Source of the DNA: a virus
Reading direction: 5' to 3' (one strand)
Length of the DNA stretch: 46,845 nt
IMG/VR virus record: IMGVR_UViG_3300002161_000368
Coordinates: 1-46,845 of that record
The notes under the pieces were generated by a model that was not told where the DNA came from, did not search any database, and worked only from the letters and a program-made list of their open reading frames with translations. Below, one piece after another: positions 5,463 through 12,353 of the stretch. Both the position numbers and the translations under genes were made by a program. Numbering within the stretch: the stretch's first letter is position 1; each line of letters begins with the position of its first letter.

Positions 5463-7249
5463 ACTATTTCCATTCCGTCTAATACATCTGATAAATCCTT
5501 TGGCATTCTTGGTGGCCTTATCATGTTTGTAACAATTGTATCTTCGTCTTCTTCTCTATCCCACTTTAAAGATGTATAGGTGTGAATATCTATCTCTTCA
5601 TTATTTTGTGGCCTACTTCTACTAATAGCATTAAATATAGATCCACAGACGGCGTCTGCTAAGTCCTTAGATCCCTTTCTTGGGTGGTCAACCCTATCTC
5701 TCATAATTTTTAACTGCAATAATTCGTCAATTAATAATTGAATATGTGGTCCAGTAAGCCTATCTTCAGCAACAACCATTGCCATATCGTCGTAATGCTT
5801 CTTAGCAACAGATAAAGTTTCAGTATTAATTCCATACTGTTTTAATTGCTGCATCATATCATGAGAATTCCATCTGTCAAAGGTGCAGACCCTAACCTTA
5901 AACCCCTTTGTCCTTAGAGATAGTATATAATCTTTTACTTCTGTAAAATCTACTGATTTATCTGGAGTTGGAGTCCAATATCTAACTGCATCAACTTCAA
6001 CAATGGGTGCTGGCTGAGAGTATGTGTCTGTTACTTTTACATTTACCCATTTTTGTACGTGAGCCATTGCAACTGCACAATGATCGTGTTTTTGAGCTAG
6101 GTCAACGTGTATAAAATATTCTTTATCTGGGTCTGGTGCAAACCAAGGCTCGAACCTACCAAACTCATCTACGGCTGAAGCCATATTGCTAAAAGACTTT
6201 TCAATTTTTTCTCTAGACTTAAAAAATGCATCTATTGCCTCTGATGGCATGCAGGCGAATCTTCCTAGTGCGTCTGGAGCATTTTTATAAAAGGCTACTT
6301 TAAAATCATCAATGCTTCTAGTTGGATTAATCTCCCACGTTGGTCTTTTTAATGCATACATTCTAGGGTATTTGTAAGATAGGATATGATCTTCTTCCCA
6401 CTCAATATCAAATTCATTGCCTTCTGTTCCGTCTGGCAAAGAATCGTCTAACTTGAAATGATGCGTTCTAATAACTATTTCTTTTTCTGCAACAACATCT
6501 TCATATCTTTGTTGAATATAATCGTTTTTATATCTTGGAAATGAAAGCAGAATAACTTTTCCATAATCTGGAAAACGTGAATCAACAGAGGCACGATACA
6601 TCTCATATATAGCACTACCAGTTTTAGCCTGTTCGTGACCAGTTGTATTCTCTGTAGCAAATCCTGAGATTTCGTCAAGGATGATTACGATAACGTTATA
6701 TCCTTCCCAGGCCTCTCGCTCCGAGTGCCCTGAGTGTACTGTTATATTTTTATTAAACTTTATTTCAGAAGCTTTTTCAGTATATTTCCCAATAAACCAG
6801 GGAGACCTATCTATACGTGTCCTGAATCCCTTAAAGAAAACGTTATTTGCCTGCTGTGCGTTAATAGCAATATTAATTATATCAATAGAGTCTCCAGGAG
6901 GCTTTCCATAATATTGAGCTGGATCTTTTAAACACAATAGTAAATATACTATATAGGCTACTGATATAGTAGAACAATAATCTTTACCAGAACCCTTTCC
7001 TAGCTGAGCAACCACTTCGTTAGCAGTTTGCTTAAACATTCTTCGGCCTTCATCTTCGCCAAATAGTTTTATCAAAGTAGATTCTTTATACACCTGAGAA
7101 GATTTTTCAATTAATATATATTGGTATTCAGAAAGTGGCGGTAGGCCTAGGTAATCTGGACTAGTTACAAATGTGCGTAGATCTACTGGGCGCTCATCAA
7201 ACTCTTCTCCGTCTAGAATGTCAATTAAATCATTAAAGTTAAGTTCCAT
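5459..7249 (-). CDS. terL: Terminase large subunit
   Basis: This 596-residue protein is the DNA-packaging motor ATPase and nuclease. The ATPase domain has a Walker A-type loop, QLGKGSGKD at 82-90, and Walker B VIVIILDE at 186-193. The C-terminal RNase H-like nuclease has its acidic residues in HVDLAQKHDH (D383), CTFDRW (D458) and DLADAV (D529 and D532). I start at 7249 and not at an ATG 15 nt earlier (7264) because the 51-codon gene upstream ends there in a TAATG overlap. It docks on the portal with the small subunit encoded just upstream. It lies far from the head genes. Confidence 0.93.
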   Translation of the reverse strand: MELNFNDLIDILDGEEFDERPVDLRTFVTSPDYLGLPPLSEYQYILIEKSSQVYKESTLIKLFGEDEGRRMFKQTANEVVAQLGKGSGKDYCSTISVAYIVYLLLCLKDPAQYYGKPPGDSIDIINIAINAQQANNVFFKGFRTRIDRSPWFIGKYTEKASEIKFNKNITVHSGHSEREAWEGYNVIVIILDEISGFATENTTGHEQAKTGSAIYEMYRASVDSRFPDYGKVILLSFPRYKNDYIQQRYEDVVAEKEIVIRTHHFKLDDSLPDGTEGNEFDIEWEEDHILSYKYPRMYALKRPTWEINPTRSIDDFKVAFYKNAPDALGRFACMPSEAIDAFFKSREKIEKSFSNMASAVDEFGRFEPWFAPDPDKEYFIHVDLAQKHDHCAVAMAHVQKWVNVKVTDTYSQPAPIVEVDAVRYWTPTPDKSVDFTEVKDYILSLRTKGFKVRVCTFDRWNSHDMMQQLKQYGINTETLSVAKKHYDDMAMVVAEDRLTGPHIQLLIDELLQLKIMRDRVDHPRKGSKDLADAVCGSIFNAISRSRPQNNEEIDIHTYTSLKWDREEDEDTIVTNMIRPPRMPKDLSDVLDGMEIV

Positions 7250-7404
7250 TATATTGACCACCATCCTTGAGTAGTTGCCTTACCACTATCAATCCACTCT
7301 TTATGTGATCGTGCTACTTCTTTCCAATCAATTCTATGCGTAGGCATGGCACATTCTGGACACAAATCTGTATCCATTTCCTTATAAACATGATCACAGT
7401 ACAT
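7249..7404 (-). CDS. Small Cys/His protein between terS and terL
   Basis: A 51-codon frame fills the gap between the terminase genes. It begins MYCDHVYKEM and has CPEC at 15-18, so C3, H5, C15 and C18 could bind one zinc ion. The C-terminus is Trp-rich (TQGWWSI). Its start overlaps the end of terS by 11 nt and its stop overlaps the terL ATG as TAATG, the tight packing expected of a real translated gene. A purine-rich AGAAGAGG precedes the ATG. Function unknown; conserved placement beside terminase would suggest a packaging cofactor. Confidence 0.7.
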   Translation of the reverse strand: MYCDHVYKEMDTDLCPECAMPTHRIDWKEVARSHKEWIDSGKATTQGWWSI

Positions 7405-7936
7405 TAGCCTCTTCTTCGCTTAATACTACTGGCTCAACTATTCCAGTAATTTGAGAAAGTCTTTTTGCAACATCCATTTTACATTTAGAACAGGAAGCTG
7501 TTACTTCTTTTAATATCTTAACCAAGATATCCTGCTTGCGCTCAGTCTCAGCAATTTGATCTGCCAGCTCTGCATTATCTAATAGGCCAACTTCCTGCAA
7601 CATACCAATTCTTTTACCCTCAATATCGGCAATTAGTTTTAGCGCTCCTGATTTAACGCTTAGTTGTCCCGCCTGATCTGCATCTTCAACTGTTTTCCAT
7701 GCCTCTTTAATAAGCATTGCATAGTGTTGATCAGCTCCAGAGATAGCCTCTTTAGCCCTGTCACGGGCCGCTGTATCGTTGTGGACCACACTCTTCCACT
7801 CATCTATCAACTCAACCACTTCGGCTCTCTTGAAGCCTGTTAGGGTGGCAATTTGGGTTGGGTTATTTCCCTTTAGTAGTTCTGAGACTACTATATTCAT
7901 GCGATCAAAATGATCAGCTAATTCAATTTCAGACAT
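7394..7936 (-). CDS. terS: Probable terminase small subunit
   Basis: This 180-residue protein has an N-terminal helix-turn-helix (NNPTQIATLTGFKRAEVVELIDEW, about 25-49), a long alpha-helical middle suited to oligomerisation, and a C-terminal part with CSKC near residue 150. That layout (DNA-binding HTH, coiled assembly domain, terL-contacting tail) and the position upstream of terL support the small subunit, which recognises the packaging site. Sequence identity alone does not prove it. There is no ribosome binding site; a -10 lies 7 nt from the ATG, consistent with a leaderless mRNA. Confidence 0.75.
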   Translation of the reverse strand: MSEIELADHFDRMNIVVSELLKGNNPTQIATLTGFKRAEVVELIDEWKSVVHNDTAARDRAKEAISGADQHYAMLIKEAWKTVEDADQAGQLSVKSGALKLIADIEGKRIGMLQEVGLLDNAELADQIAETERKQDILVKILKEVTASCSKCKMDVAKRLSQITGIVEPVVLSEEEANVL

Positions 7937-7943
7937 ATATTAG

Positions 7944-7972
7944 AGTATACTCTTAGTCGACTAAAAAATCAA
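7944..7972 (-). promoter_or_regulatory. terS promoter, leaderless
   Basis: TTGATT (7972-7967) and TATACT (7949-7944) are 17 nt apart, and the -10 is 7 nt from the terS ATG, so the transcript should start at the start codon. The -10 lies within a 12-bp palindrome AGAGTATACTCT, a possible operator. Confidence 0.5.
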
Positions 7973-8292
7973 CTGGATTTGGATATCTTGTATAAAATTA
8001 AGTATCCTATTAGGTCGTCTATATCATTATCTCCAGCGAACCCTTGGTTATTCTTTACTCTGTTTAATTTATCATCAATACGAACCTTTAATTGTTCTGT
8101 TGAGTCCGCCGTTGAAAATATTCTAGCTGGATCAAGGGCAGAGTTTCCGTATGAAATATTCTTCTCAATAAGCATATGGGCAATTTCTAAGCATGAGCTT
8201 AGTATCTTATTTCCAGCTGGAGCACCAACTGCATATAGATATAAGTCTTCAAACTTAAACTGATTAGTATCTTCAAATACTGGCCTTAACAT
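7969..8292 (-). CDS. DUF1599-like nucleotide-modification-associated protein
   Basis: This 107-residue protein carries the pattern of the DUF1599 (nucleotide modification associated domain 1) family: a central IEKNISYGNSALDP, then RIDDKLNRVKN, then DIDDLIGYLILYKI at the end. Members are found in phages near thymidylate or base-modification genes, but their activity is not settled. Here it follows two methyltransferase genes with a 1-nt overlap, which hints at a small modification cassette. No thymidylate synthase or hydroxymethylase is in the window, so the substrate is unknown. Confidence 0.65.
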   Translation of the reverse strand: MLRPVFEDTNQFKFEDLYLYAVGAPAGNKILSSCLEIAHMLIEKNISYGNSALDPARIFSTADSTEQLKVRIDDKLNRVKNNQGFAGDNDIDDLIGYLILYKISKSS

Positions 8293-8843
8293 TAGCGCTT
8301 CCTTAGAACTGCAATAAAATGATCATCAATGGGATTATTAGGATCTCTTACATACTCAATAGTTTCTATATTAAAATATTTCTCAACAATTGTCAAGACC
8401 TCTGTTCCAGTATCGTCCATCCAAGTTCGGCTATGCAAAACCAATTTAGAAGTATTTAATTCAGATAAATACTCATTTAATTCATCGTCATGTATATGTT
8501 GAAATACTAGGCTAGCAAGGACTAAGTCAAATTTAAAGCTTTTAACTGTGCTCCAGTCTGACGTATACAATATATTGTTTGACTTGTTATCATCTGGAAC
8601 TAATGAGATCATGCTTGGCAAATCAAATCCTACAACTTTTCTATAATCTTTAGCTAGGGACATAGTGTTTCTTCCAACACCGCATCCAAAATCTAGTGCA
8701 TATTGACTATGACCTTCTAAACTTTTAGTTAATGAAATAACTTCTTCATATACTGGCATATCCTTAAAGTCTCCAGTATAGCCAGTTAATATTAGATCTC
8801 CAGCATCTTCAATGGTGGCATTTAGCCAAACATCTTTACTCAT
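8292..8843 (-). CDS. Class I SAM-dependent methyltransferase
   Basis: This 183-residue protein has a Rossmann-fold methyltransferase core: motif I ALDFGCGVG at 49-57, acidic residue in VVGFDLP after strand 2, and FDLVLASLVFQHI as motif IV with the following helix. The QHIHDDE stretch is typical of small-molecule or protein methyltransferases, not of DNA methyltransferases, which would need an NPPY/DPPY or PC motif that is absent. Its substrate is unknown. It overlaps the FkbM-type gene by 8 nt, so the two are co-translated and may act in sequence. Confidence 0.85.
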   Translation of the reverse strand: MSKDVWLNATIEDAGDLILTGYTGDFKDMPVYEEVISLTKSLEGHSQYALDFGCGVGRNTMSLAKDYRKVVGFDLPSMISLVPDDNKSNNILYTSDWSTVKSFKFDLVLASLVFQHIHDDELNEYLSELNTSKLVLHSRTWMDDTGTEVLTIVEKYFNIETIEYVRDPNNPIDDHFIAVLRKR

Positions 8844-9396
8844 TACTTACCCCGTTTCTTATATTTGAATCCAACCACCAGTCTTCAAAAATTTTTTCAT
8901 CACCCTCTACATTTTCTACGGCAAGGGTGTATCCAAACTTAAACAAAATTTCCATTGCTTTTTTCTTTATTAATAAATTATTTAAATCAGCATAAAGGTC
9001 ATGTTCAAATGTTATAACAGAAAACCTATACTTGTCAAGGGGTATCGACTCTAAAGCTTTTAAAGACTGAAATGCGGGCTCAATGTCAACCTGTAAGTAA
9101 TCTATTGTATTTGGGAAATTATTTTCTTCAAAATACTTAAGGTAGTCAAAGGTGGTGGCATCAACATTTAAACATATATTAGATCTATTCGCATTATACT
9201 CATCTGATCTTTCTTTATCTATCTCTAAAGCCACACCTTTCCAGTCATACTGTTTCTCTAGTAAATAAGTATTGCTATCATTCTTTGAGTGATAGCCTCC
9301 TATTTCTACATAAAATCCATGCCTTTTTTCTTTCAATGAATTAAGGACAAATGACTCCTGGCCAGCTTGACTATTGCTACCTTCATAAATTTTCAT
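8836..9396 (-). CDS. FkbM-family methyltransferase
   Basis: This 186-residue protein has the FkbM (Methyltransf_21) signature: SQAGQESFVLN at 9-19, GFYVEIGGYHSKNDSNTYLLE at 27-47 with the SAM-binding loop, DWKGVALEID at 51-60 and a later VDIEPAFQSL. FkbM enzymes usually O-methylate sugars or polyketides. In a phage it might modify a host glycan or a virion glycan; that is inference. Unlike the membrane-linked forms there is no signal or membrane segment. The start overlaps the upstream HTH gene as ATGA. Confidence 0.82.
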   Translation of the reverse strand: MKIYEGSNSQAGQESFVLNSLKEKRHGFYVEIGGYHSKNDSNTYLLEKQYDWKGVALEIDKERSDEYNANRSNICLNVDATTFDYLKYFEENNFPNTIDYLQVDIEPAFQSLKALESIPLDKYRFSVITFEHDLYADLNNLLIKKKAMEILFKFGYTLAVENVEGDEKIFEDWWLDSNIRNGVSNE

Positions 9397-9539
9397 CTTT
9401 TTTTAATTAGTCCAAACTGCTCCAGGTATCTCTGTATAGTCATAGCAGAAACACCACACTCCTTGCCTATCTCTGTAACGGTTTTCTTTTGAACTACATA
9501 TCTTCTATATAGCCAATCTTTGCTTTGATATAATTTCAT
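9393..9539 (-). CDS. 48-residue helix-turn-helix protein
   Basis: A 48-codon frame lies between the RuvC-like and FkbM genes, joined to both by ATGA overlaps. It begins MKLYQSKDWL and has KTVTEIGKECGVSAMTIQRYL at about 19-39, a clear helix-turn-helix with the GVS turn. It resembles the isolated HTH seen beside homing endonucleases or in small resolvase-like regulators. A DNA-binding regulator is likely; the target is unknown. Confidence 0.75.
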   Translation of the reverse strand: MKLYQSKDWLYRRYVVQKKTVTEIGKECGVSAMTIQRYLEQFGLIKKR

Positions 9540-10102
9540 CGTTCTGTTAACACCTTATTAGCATAATGAGCAATGCCAAATGCATCTGCTACGTCAAAAT
9601 CTGATAGCAGTAAATTATACTTCTTATTAAAGTAATCTACGGTTCTTTGTTTTCTCATATTGCGTAACTGCGTCTTGTACCATGAGTCCGCATATCCTGG
9701 ATTCTTTATTCTAATTGCCTGCTTTTCATCTTTGGTTGGATTTTTATTTCCTATATAAGCCTGCCAAGAACTTGGACTAATTGTAATAACCTTAGCTCCA
9801 GTAGACATTAATTCGGCGATAACAACGCCGTAGACGTACGATAATTTTATCACAGCATCTGGTGATCTAACAAGGATAGCTCCTTCTACAGCAATATAAT
9901 CAGACTTTAATTCATTTAACATTACATGCATCTTTACCTTGGCATCATATATCTTTTCATATATGTCTGCTCCCACAAAATCAATCTTGCCCCACTTTAA
10001 TGGCTGATCGTTTTCCATTAAGCAGAATGCAACTGAATTAGTAGACGCATCTATACCCAAAACTCTGTTCGCCTTAGTTTTTATAAGTTCAGCTAATTTC
10101 AT
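9536..10102 (-). CDS. RuvC-like Holliday junction resolvase
   Basis: This 188-residue protein has the RuvC/RNase H fold and its four-acid active site: D18 in LGIDAST, E73 in IAVEGAIL, and D170 and D173 in SDFDVADAFGIAH. RuvC is a dimeric endonuclease that cuts four-way junctions; in phages this resolves recombination or replication branches before packaging. The length is close to the roughly 170 residues of bacterial RuvC. It sits with RecA and a Cas4-like nuclease in the same operon. Start overlaps the preceding zinc-finger gene by 14 nt. Confidence 0.87.
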   Translation of the reverse strand: MKLAELIKTKANRVLGIDASTNSVAFCLMENDQPLKWGKIDFVGADIYEKIYDAKVKMHVMLNELKSDYIAVEGAILVRSPDAVIKLSYVYGVVIAELMSTGAKVITISPSSWQAYIGNKNPTKDEKQAIRIKNPGYADSWYKTQLRNMRKQRTVDYFNKKYNLLLSDFDVADAFGIAHYANKVLTER

Positions 10103-10367
10103 CTAGCATTCCTACAATTTTATTTCTTTTTGTTATATCAATCTTTTTTTGACATGAAGCGCACAAAACAGTATCATTGTATCTACTTAATTGAGCTCCA
10201 CATTTTTTACATCCACGAGCAGCGCCATTTCTAATAGCTTTCTTTTCGTAATACTTTTCCATAATTCTTCTATTAGTTGCAATGCGGCAGCACTCGTCAG
10301 TACAATATTTTTGATTGTGAGTCTTTGGCTCAAAGTCTTTAGCGCATTCTTTATTTGCACAAATCAT
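10089..10367 (-). CDS. Two-zinc-finger protein
   Basis: This 92-residue basic protein has two Cys clusters. The first, near residues 3-27, is CANKEC, then KYCTDECC, close to the bacterial HNH or MYND-like knuckle that starts many homing endonucleases but without an HNH domain after it. The second, near 53-72, is CKKCG then CASC, a zinc ribbon. Together with its basic content this suggests nucleic acid binding. It is encoded between the Cas4-like and RuvC-like genes with overlaps at both ends. Function unknown. Confidence 0.7.
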   Translation of the reverse strand: MICANKECAKDFEPKTHNQKYCTDECCRIATNRRIMEKYYEKKAIRNGAARGCKKCGAQLSRYNDTVLCASCQKKIDITKRNKIVGMLDEIS

Positions 10368-11155
10368 ACTTTGGGTACCGAAAACAACTCTATCTGAACA
10401 GTACCGACAGGGGTATCTTTACTGTAGCATTCTTTCTTGATTGGGCAATATGTGCAGGGCATCTTAGACTTTGAAGATCCTTCTGGTCTCATTGGCAAAT
10501 CTCCGTCTTTAAAATTATCCCATACTTCGCACATCCAAGTAAATGTATCTTCAATAATCTTAGTATTCTTTTCATTCATAGAAACTGGAATAACGATTAG
10601 CTCTTGAGTATTCTTATTTTCATAAAGAAAAAATCCTTCTTTAGCATTCTTAAGTTTCATATATGTTAGCAACTGAAGCAGGTGATTGGGTGTGGGCTTC
10701 ATTTCAGACTGACGAGCATCCCACACTTCTTGCTTAGCAGTTTTAATTTCACCAATTACTTTTTCATTATCATATTCCATAATCAAGTCAATAAACCCAC
10801 GAATAGGAGGATACTCATTAATAATCTCTTCTTCTTCGGCAACAAACTGTGGCATTGTAGCAATTAACTTCTGAAGTCTTTCATGTGCCTGTGTCCCTTG
10901 AGCCATATTAGCAACAGCCACGGCATCGTTATCATCAATAAACATTGCACCGCTAAAAGCCATGTACCAATATCTTGGGCATGTTCCATGACCGTATCCT
11001 AAAGAGCTTGGGCTAAATGACTTCTTAGTCATCTCTCCATCTGCACGTTTTGTATTTCGGTATGACTCATCAAGCAACTGTGCAAATAGTTCTGGGTCAA
11101 AATGTTTACCAGTATGCTTCTTAAACTTAAGGTTCTTTACAATATCTCTACCCAT
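10364..11155 (-). CDS. Cas4-like PD-(D/E)XK exonuclease with iron-sulfur cysteines
   Basis: This 263-residue protein combines a RecB-type nuclease core (H91, D123 in GFIDLIME, E136 and K138 in GEIKTAK, and QLLTY at 161-165) with four cysteines arranged as in Cas4 and AddB: C59 in GTCPRYWY and C234, C237, C243 in CTYCPIKKEC. Those cysteines should bind a 4Fe-4S cluster. The likely activity is single-strand DNA exonuclease in recombination or end processing. There is no CRISPR array or cas1 here, so it is a phage recombination nuclease and not part of a CRISPR system. It is translationally coupled to its neighbours. Confidence 0.87.
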   Translation of the reverse strand: MGRDIVKNLKFKKHTGKHFDPELFAQLLDESYRNTKRADGEMTKKSFSPSSLGYGHGTCPRYWYMAFSGAMFIDDNDAVAVANMAQGTQAHERLQKLIATMPQFVAEEEEIINEYPPIRGFIDLIMEYDNEKVIGEIKTAKQEVWDARQSEMKPTPNHLLQLLTYMKLKNAKEGFFLYENKNTQELIVIPVSMNEKNTKIIEDTFTWMCEVWDNFKDGDLPMRPEGSSKSKMPCTYCPIKKECYSKDTPVGTVQIELFSVPKV

Positions 11156-11493
11156 TACGAATTATACCTAACGACATATTTGAGTGCATCTACAAGTTTG
11201 TCTATGGACTCCTTTGCTGAATAATAAATGTTTTTCTTGTTGTTATTTGTAGTTCCAGCCTTATCCTTAGCTATTGTAGAATAGTATGACGCCATCATTG
11301 AAAACTTAGTAGACATTGCCTGAAGCTCAATAATCAAATACGGTGCCTTGGCTGAAGGAACATCTGGGTTCATTAATAGTTTTACAACAATAGCCAAAGC
11401 CTTATCTAATTGATCATCTCCCATATACTCATGCAAATCATTAAACTCAGTAATAGAGCTAATTAACTCTAAAGTATTCTTATCTTCCGCCAT
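11155..11493 (-). CDS. Conserved-looking hypothetical protein
   Basis: I do not recognise this 112-residue protein. It is predicted mainly helical: an acidic first third (DLHEYMGDDQLDKALAIVVKLL), then MNPDVPSAKAPYLIIELQAM, and a basic Asn/Lys-rich turn before the last helix. It has no cysteines and no membrane segment. Its stop abuts the start of the Cas4-like gene (TAATG type overlap), so it may be a partner of that nuclease. Helical adaptor or DNA-end-binding roles are guesses. Confidence 0.6.
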   Translation of the reverse strand: MAEDKNTLELISSITEFNDLHEYMGDDQLDKALAIVVKLLMNPDVPSAKAPYLIIELQAMSTKFSMMASYYSTIAKDKAGTTNNNKKNIYYSAKESIDKLVDALKYVVRYNS

Positions 11494-11590
11494 TCTTAGC
11501 CTTCTCTTTCTTATCCAACTTATCTACAAATAACCCCATTGGGTATCCAACTGCAAAACCAATCATCATTCCAAGAAGAAATATTTCCAT
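11480..11590 (-). CDS. 36-residue membrane protein
   Basis: A 36-codon frame starts exactly where the XapX gene ends (TAATG overlap) and overlaps the next gene by 14 nt. It has one hydrophobic segment, FLLGMMIGFAVGYPMGLF (about 4-21), followed by a Lys-rich tail (DKLDKKEKAKNGG). The charge pattern suggests a cytoplasmic C-terminus. Small single-pass proteins in phages can be holin-like or accessory membrane proteins, but nothing here proves that. Confidence 0.6.
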   Translation of the reverse strand: MEIFLLGMMIGFAVGYPMGLFVDKLDKKEKAKNGGR

Positions 11591-11745
11591 TATGCGAACC
11601 TTTGAACTAGACCGTATCCGATCCACAAACCAACAATTCCCATGAGTCCAGCAAATACTGGTGGTGCAGGAATAGGTAGTTTAAATATACTAAATATCCC
11701 TCCTACTGCAACTCCAGTTAAGGTAGTATAAATTATTTCTTTCAT
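11590..11745 (-). CDS. XapX-domain small membrane protein
   Basis: A 51-codon frame encodes two hydrophobic helices around a conserved turn: LTGVAVGGIFSIFKLPIPAPP (about 9-29) then VFAGLMGIVGLWIGYGLV. The L-IPAPP-FAG-G-VG order is the signature of the XapX (DUF1427) domain, known from short bacterial inner membrane proteins of unknown function. It is rarely annotated in phages. It is flanked by ATGA and TAATG overlaps, so it is translated as part of the replication operon. Confidence 0.75.
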   Translation of the reverse strand: MKEIIYTTLTGVAVGGIFSIFKLPIPAPPVFAGLMGIVGLWIGYGLVQRFA

Positions 11746-11870
11746 TGCTTTGCCTTTTTGTGATTTACTATATACGGACCAACTACTGATCGTATTGTGC
11801 CATCTTTACGAATCTTTACAATCATTCCATTTTTAATAATTGTGTCATTAAACCTACGCTTGTTCGCCAT
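11742..11870 (-). CDS. 42-residue basic hypothetical protein
   Basis: A 42-codon frame begins MANKRRFNDTIIKNG and is strongly basic, with short beta-prone stretches (MIVKIRKDGTIRSVVGPYIV) and a Lys-rich end. It overlaps the previous gene by 17 nt and the XapX gene by ATGA. The gap would otherwise be empty in a genome with almost no spare sequence, which supports it as a gene. Function unknown; a nucleic-acid-binding SH3-like fold is possible. Confidence 0.55.
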   Translation of the reverse strand: MANKRRFNDTIIKNGMIVKIRKDGTIRSVVGPYIVNHKKAKQ

Positions 11871-12168
11871 TGTTATCCTCCCAAAACTGGATCAGTTCTT
11901 CTAAGACTGCCCATTCTATAATTCCAAGTCTAACTTTAGACTCTGTTCCAATAATAATCTTTAATGCTGGATGCATATCTCTGCTTACCTTAAAAGTATC
12001 AGTACATATTTTAGACCATACTGGTTTATTTAAAGTAAAAGAAGACGAGGCCTCTTTATAATCTACTAAAAATTGATTCCATTTAGCGTCGCCTTTTTGA
12101 TAATCGCCACGCCCACTGTTTTTTTGAGCCTTGGCCCCATCACGTTTTACTTCAGATCTTTCAGACAT
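11854..12168 (-). CDS. Hypothetical protein, basic N-terminus
   Basis: This 104-residue protein is not one I recognise. The first 25 residues are charged and probably disordered (SERSEVKRDGAKAQKNSGRG). The rest is a compact domain: WNQFLVDYKEA, then SKICTDTFKVSRDMHPALKIIIG, then RLGIIEWAVLEELIQFWE. The start overlaps the stop of the zinc-ribbon gene by 1 nt. Its place next to recA makes a recombination accessory role plausible but unproven. Confidence 0.6.
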   Translation of the reverse strand: MSERSEVKRDGAKAQKNSGRGDYQKGDAKWNQFLVDYKEASSSFTLNKPVWSKICTDTFKVSRDMHPALKIIIGTESKVRLGIIEWAVLEELIQFWEDNNGEQA

Positions 12169-12353
12169 TACTTAATCCTATAACTATTATCATGTCCATC
12201 TGGACATGTCCAACTCATTGTTAATGTAGTTGCATCCCAAAAATATTCTTCTGCATCTTTATCGCATTTATTACATGGCTTTTTACCACCCAAACGCTCA
12301 AGCTCGACTGCTTTAATTTCTTCTTTATGAAAAAACTCATTAAGATTTGGCAC
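12168..12353 (-). CDS. Small zinc-ribbon protein
   Basis: This 61-residue protein uses a GTG start, with GAGGAGA a few bases upstream. It has CNKC at 27-30 and a later C-P-D-G-H (WTCPDGHDN), a one-zinc ribbon of the CxxC...CxxxH type. An acidic first helix precedes it. The start lies inside the end of recA (14-nt overlap), so translation is coupled to RecA. Function unknown. Confidence 0.65.
   Translation of the reverse strand: MPNLNEFFHKEEIKAVELERLGGKKPCNKCDKDAEEYFWDATTLTMSWTCPDGHDNSYRIK

Noticed and set aside
7250-7264. Longer terL start at 7264
   Set aside because: It has no spaced ribosome binding site and cuts into the 51-codon gene whose stop forms TAATG with the ATG at 7249.
8292-8843. 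DNA adenine or cytosine methyltransferase
   Set aside because: No NPPY, DPPY or PC catalytic motif; only the general SAM-binding core is present.
10364-11155. CRISPR-Cas system suggested by the Cas4-like gene
   Set aside because: No cas1, cas2 or array in the window; standalone Cas4-like nucleases are common in phages.
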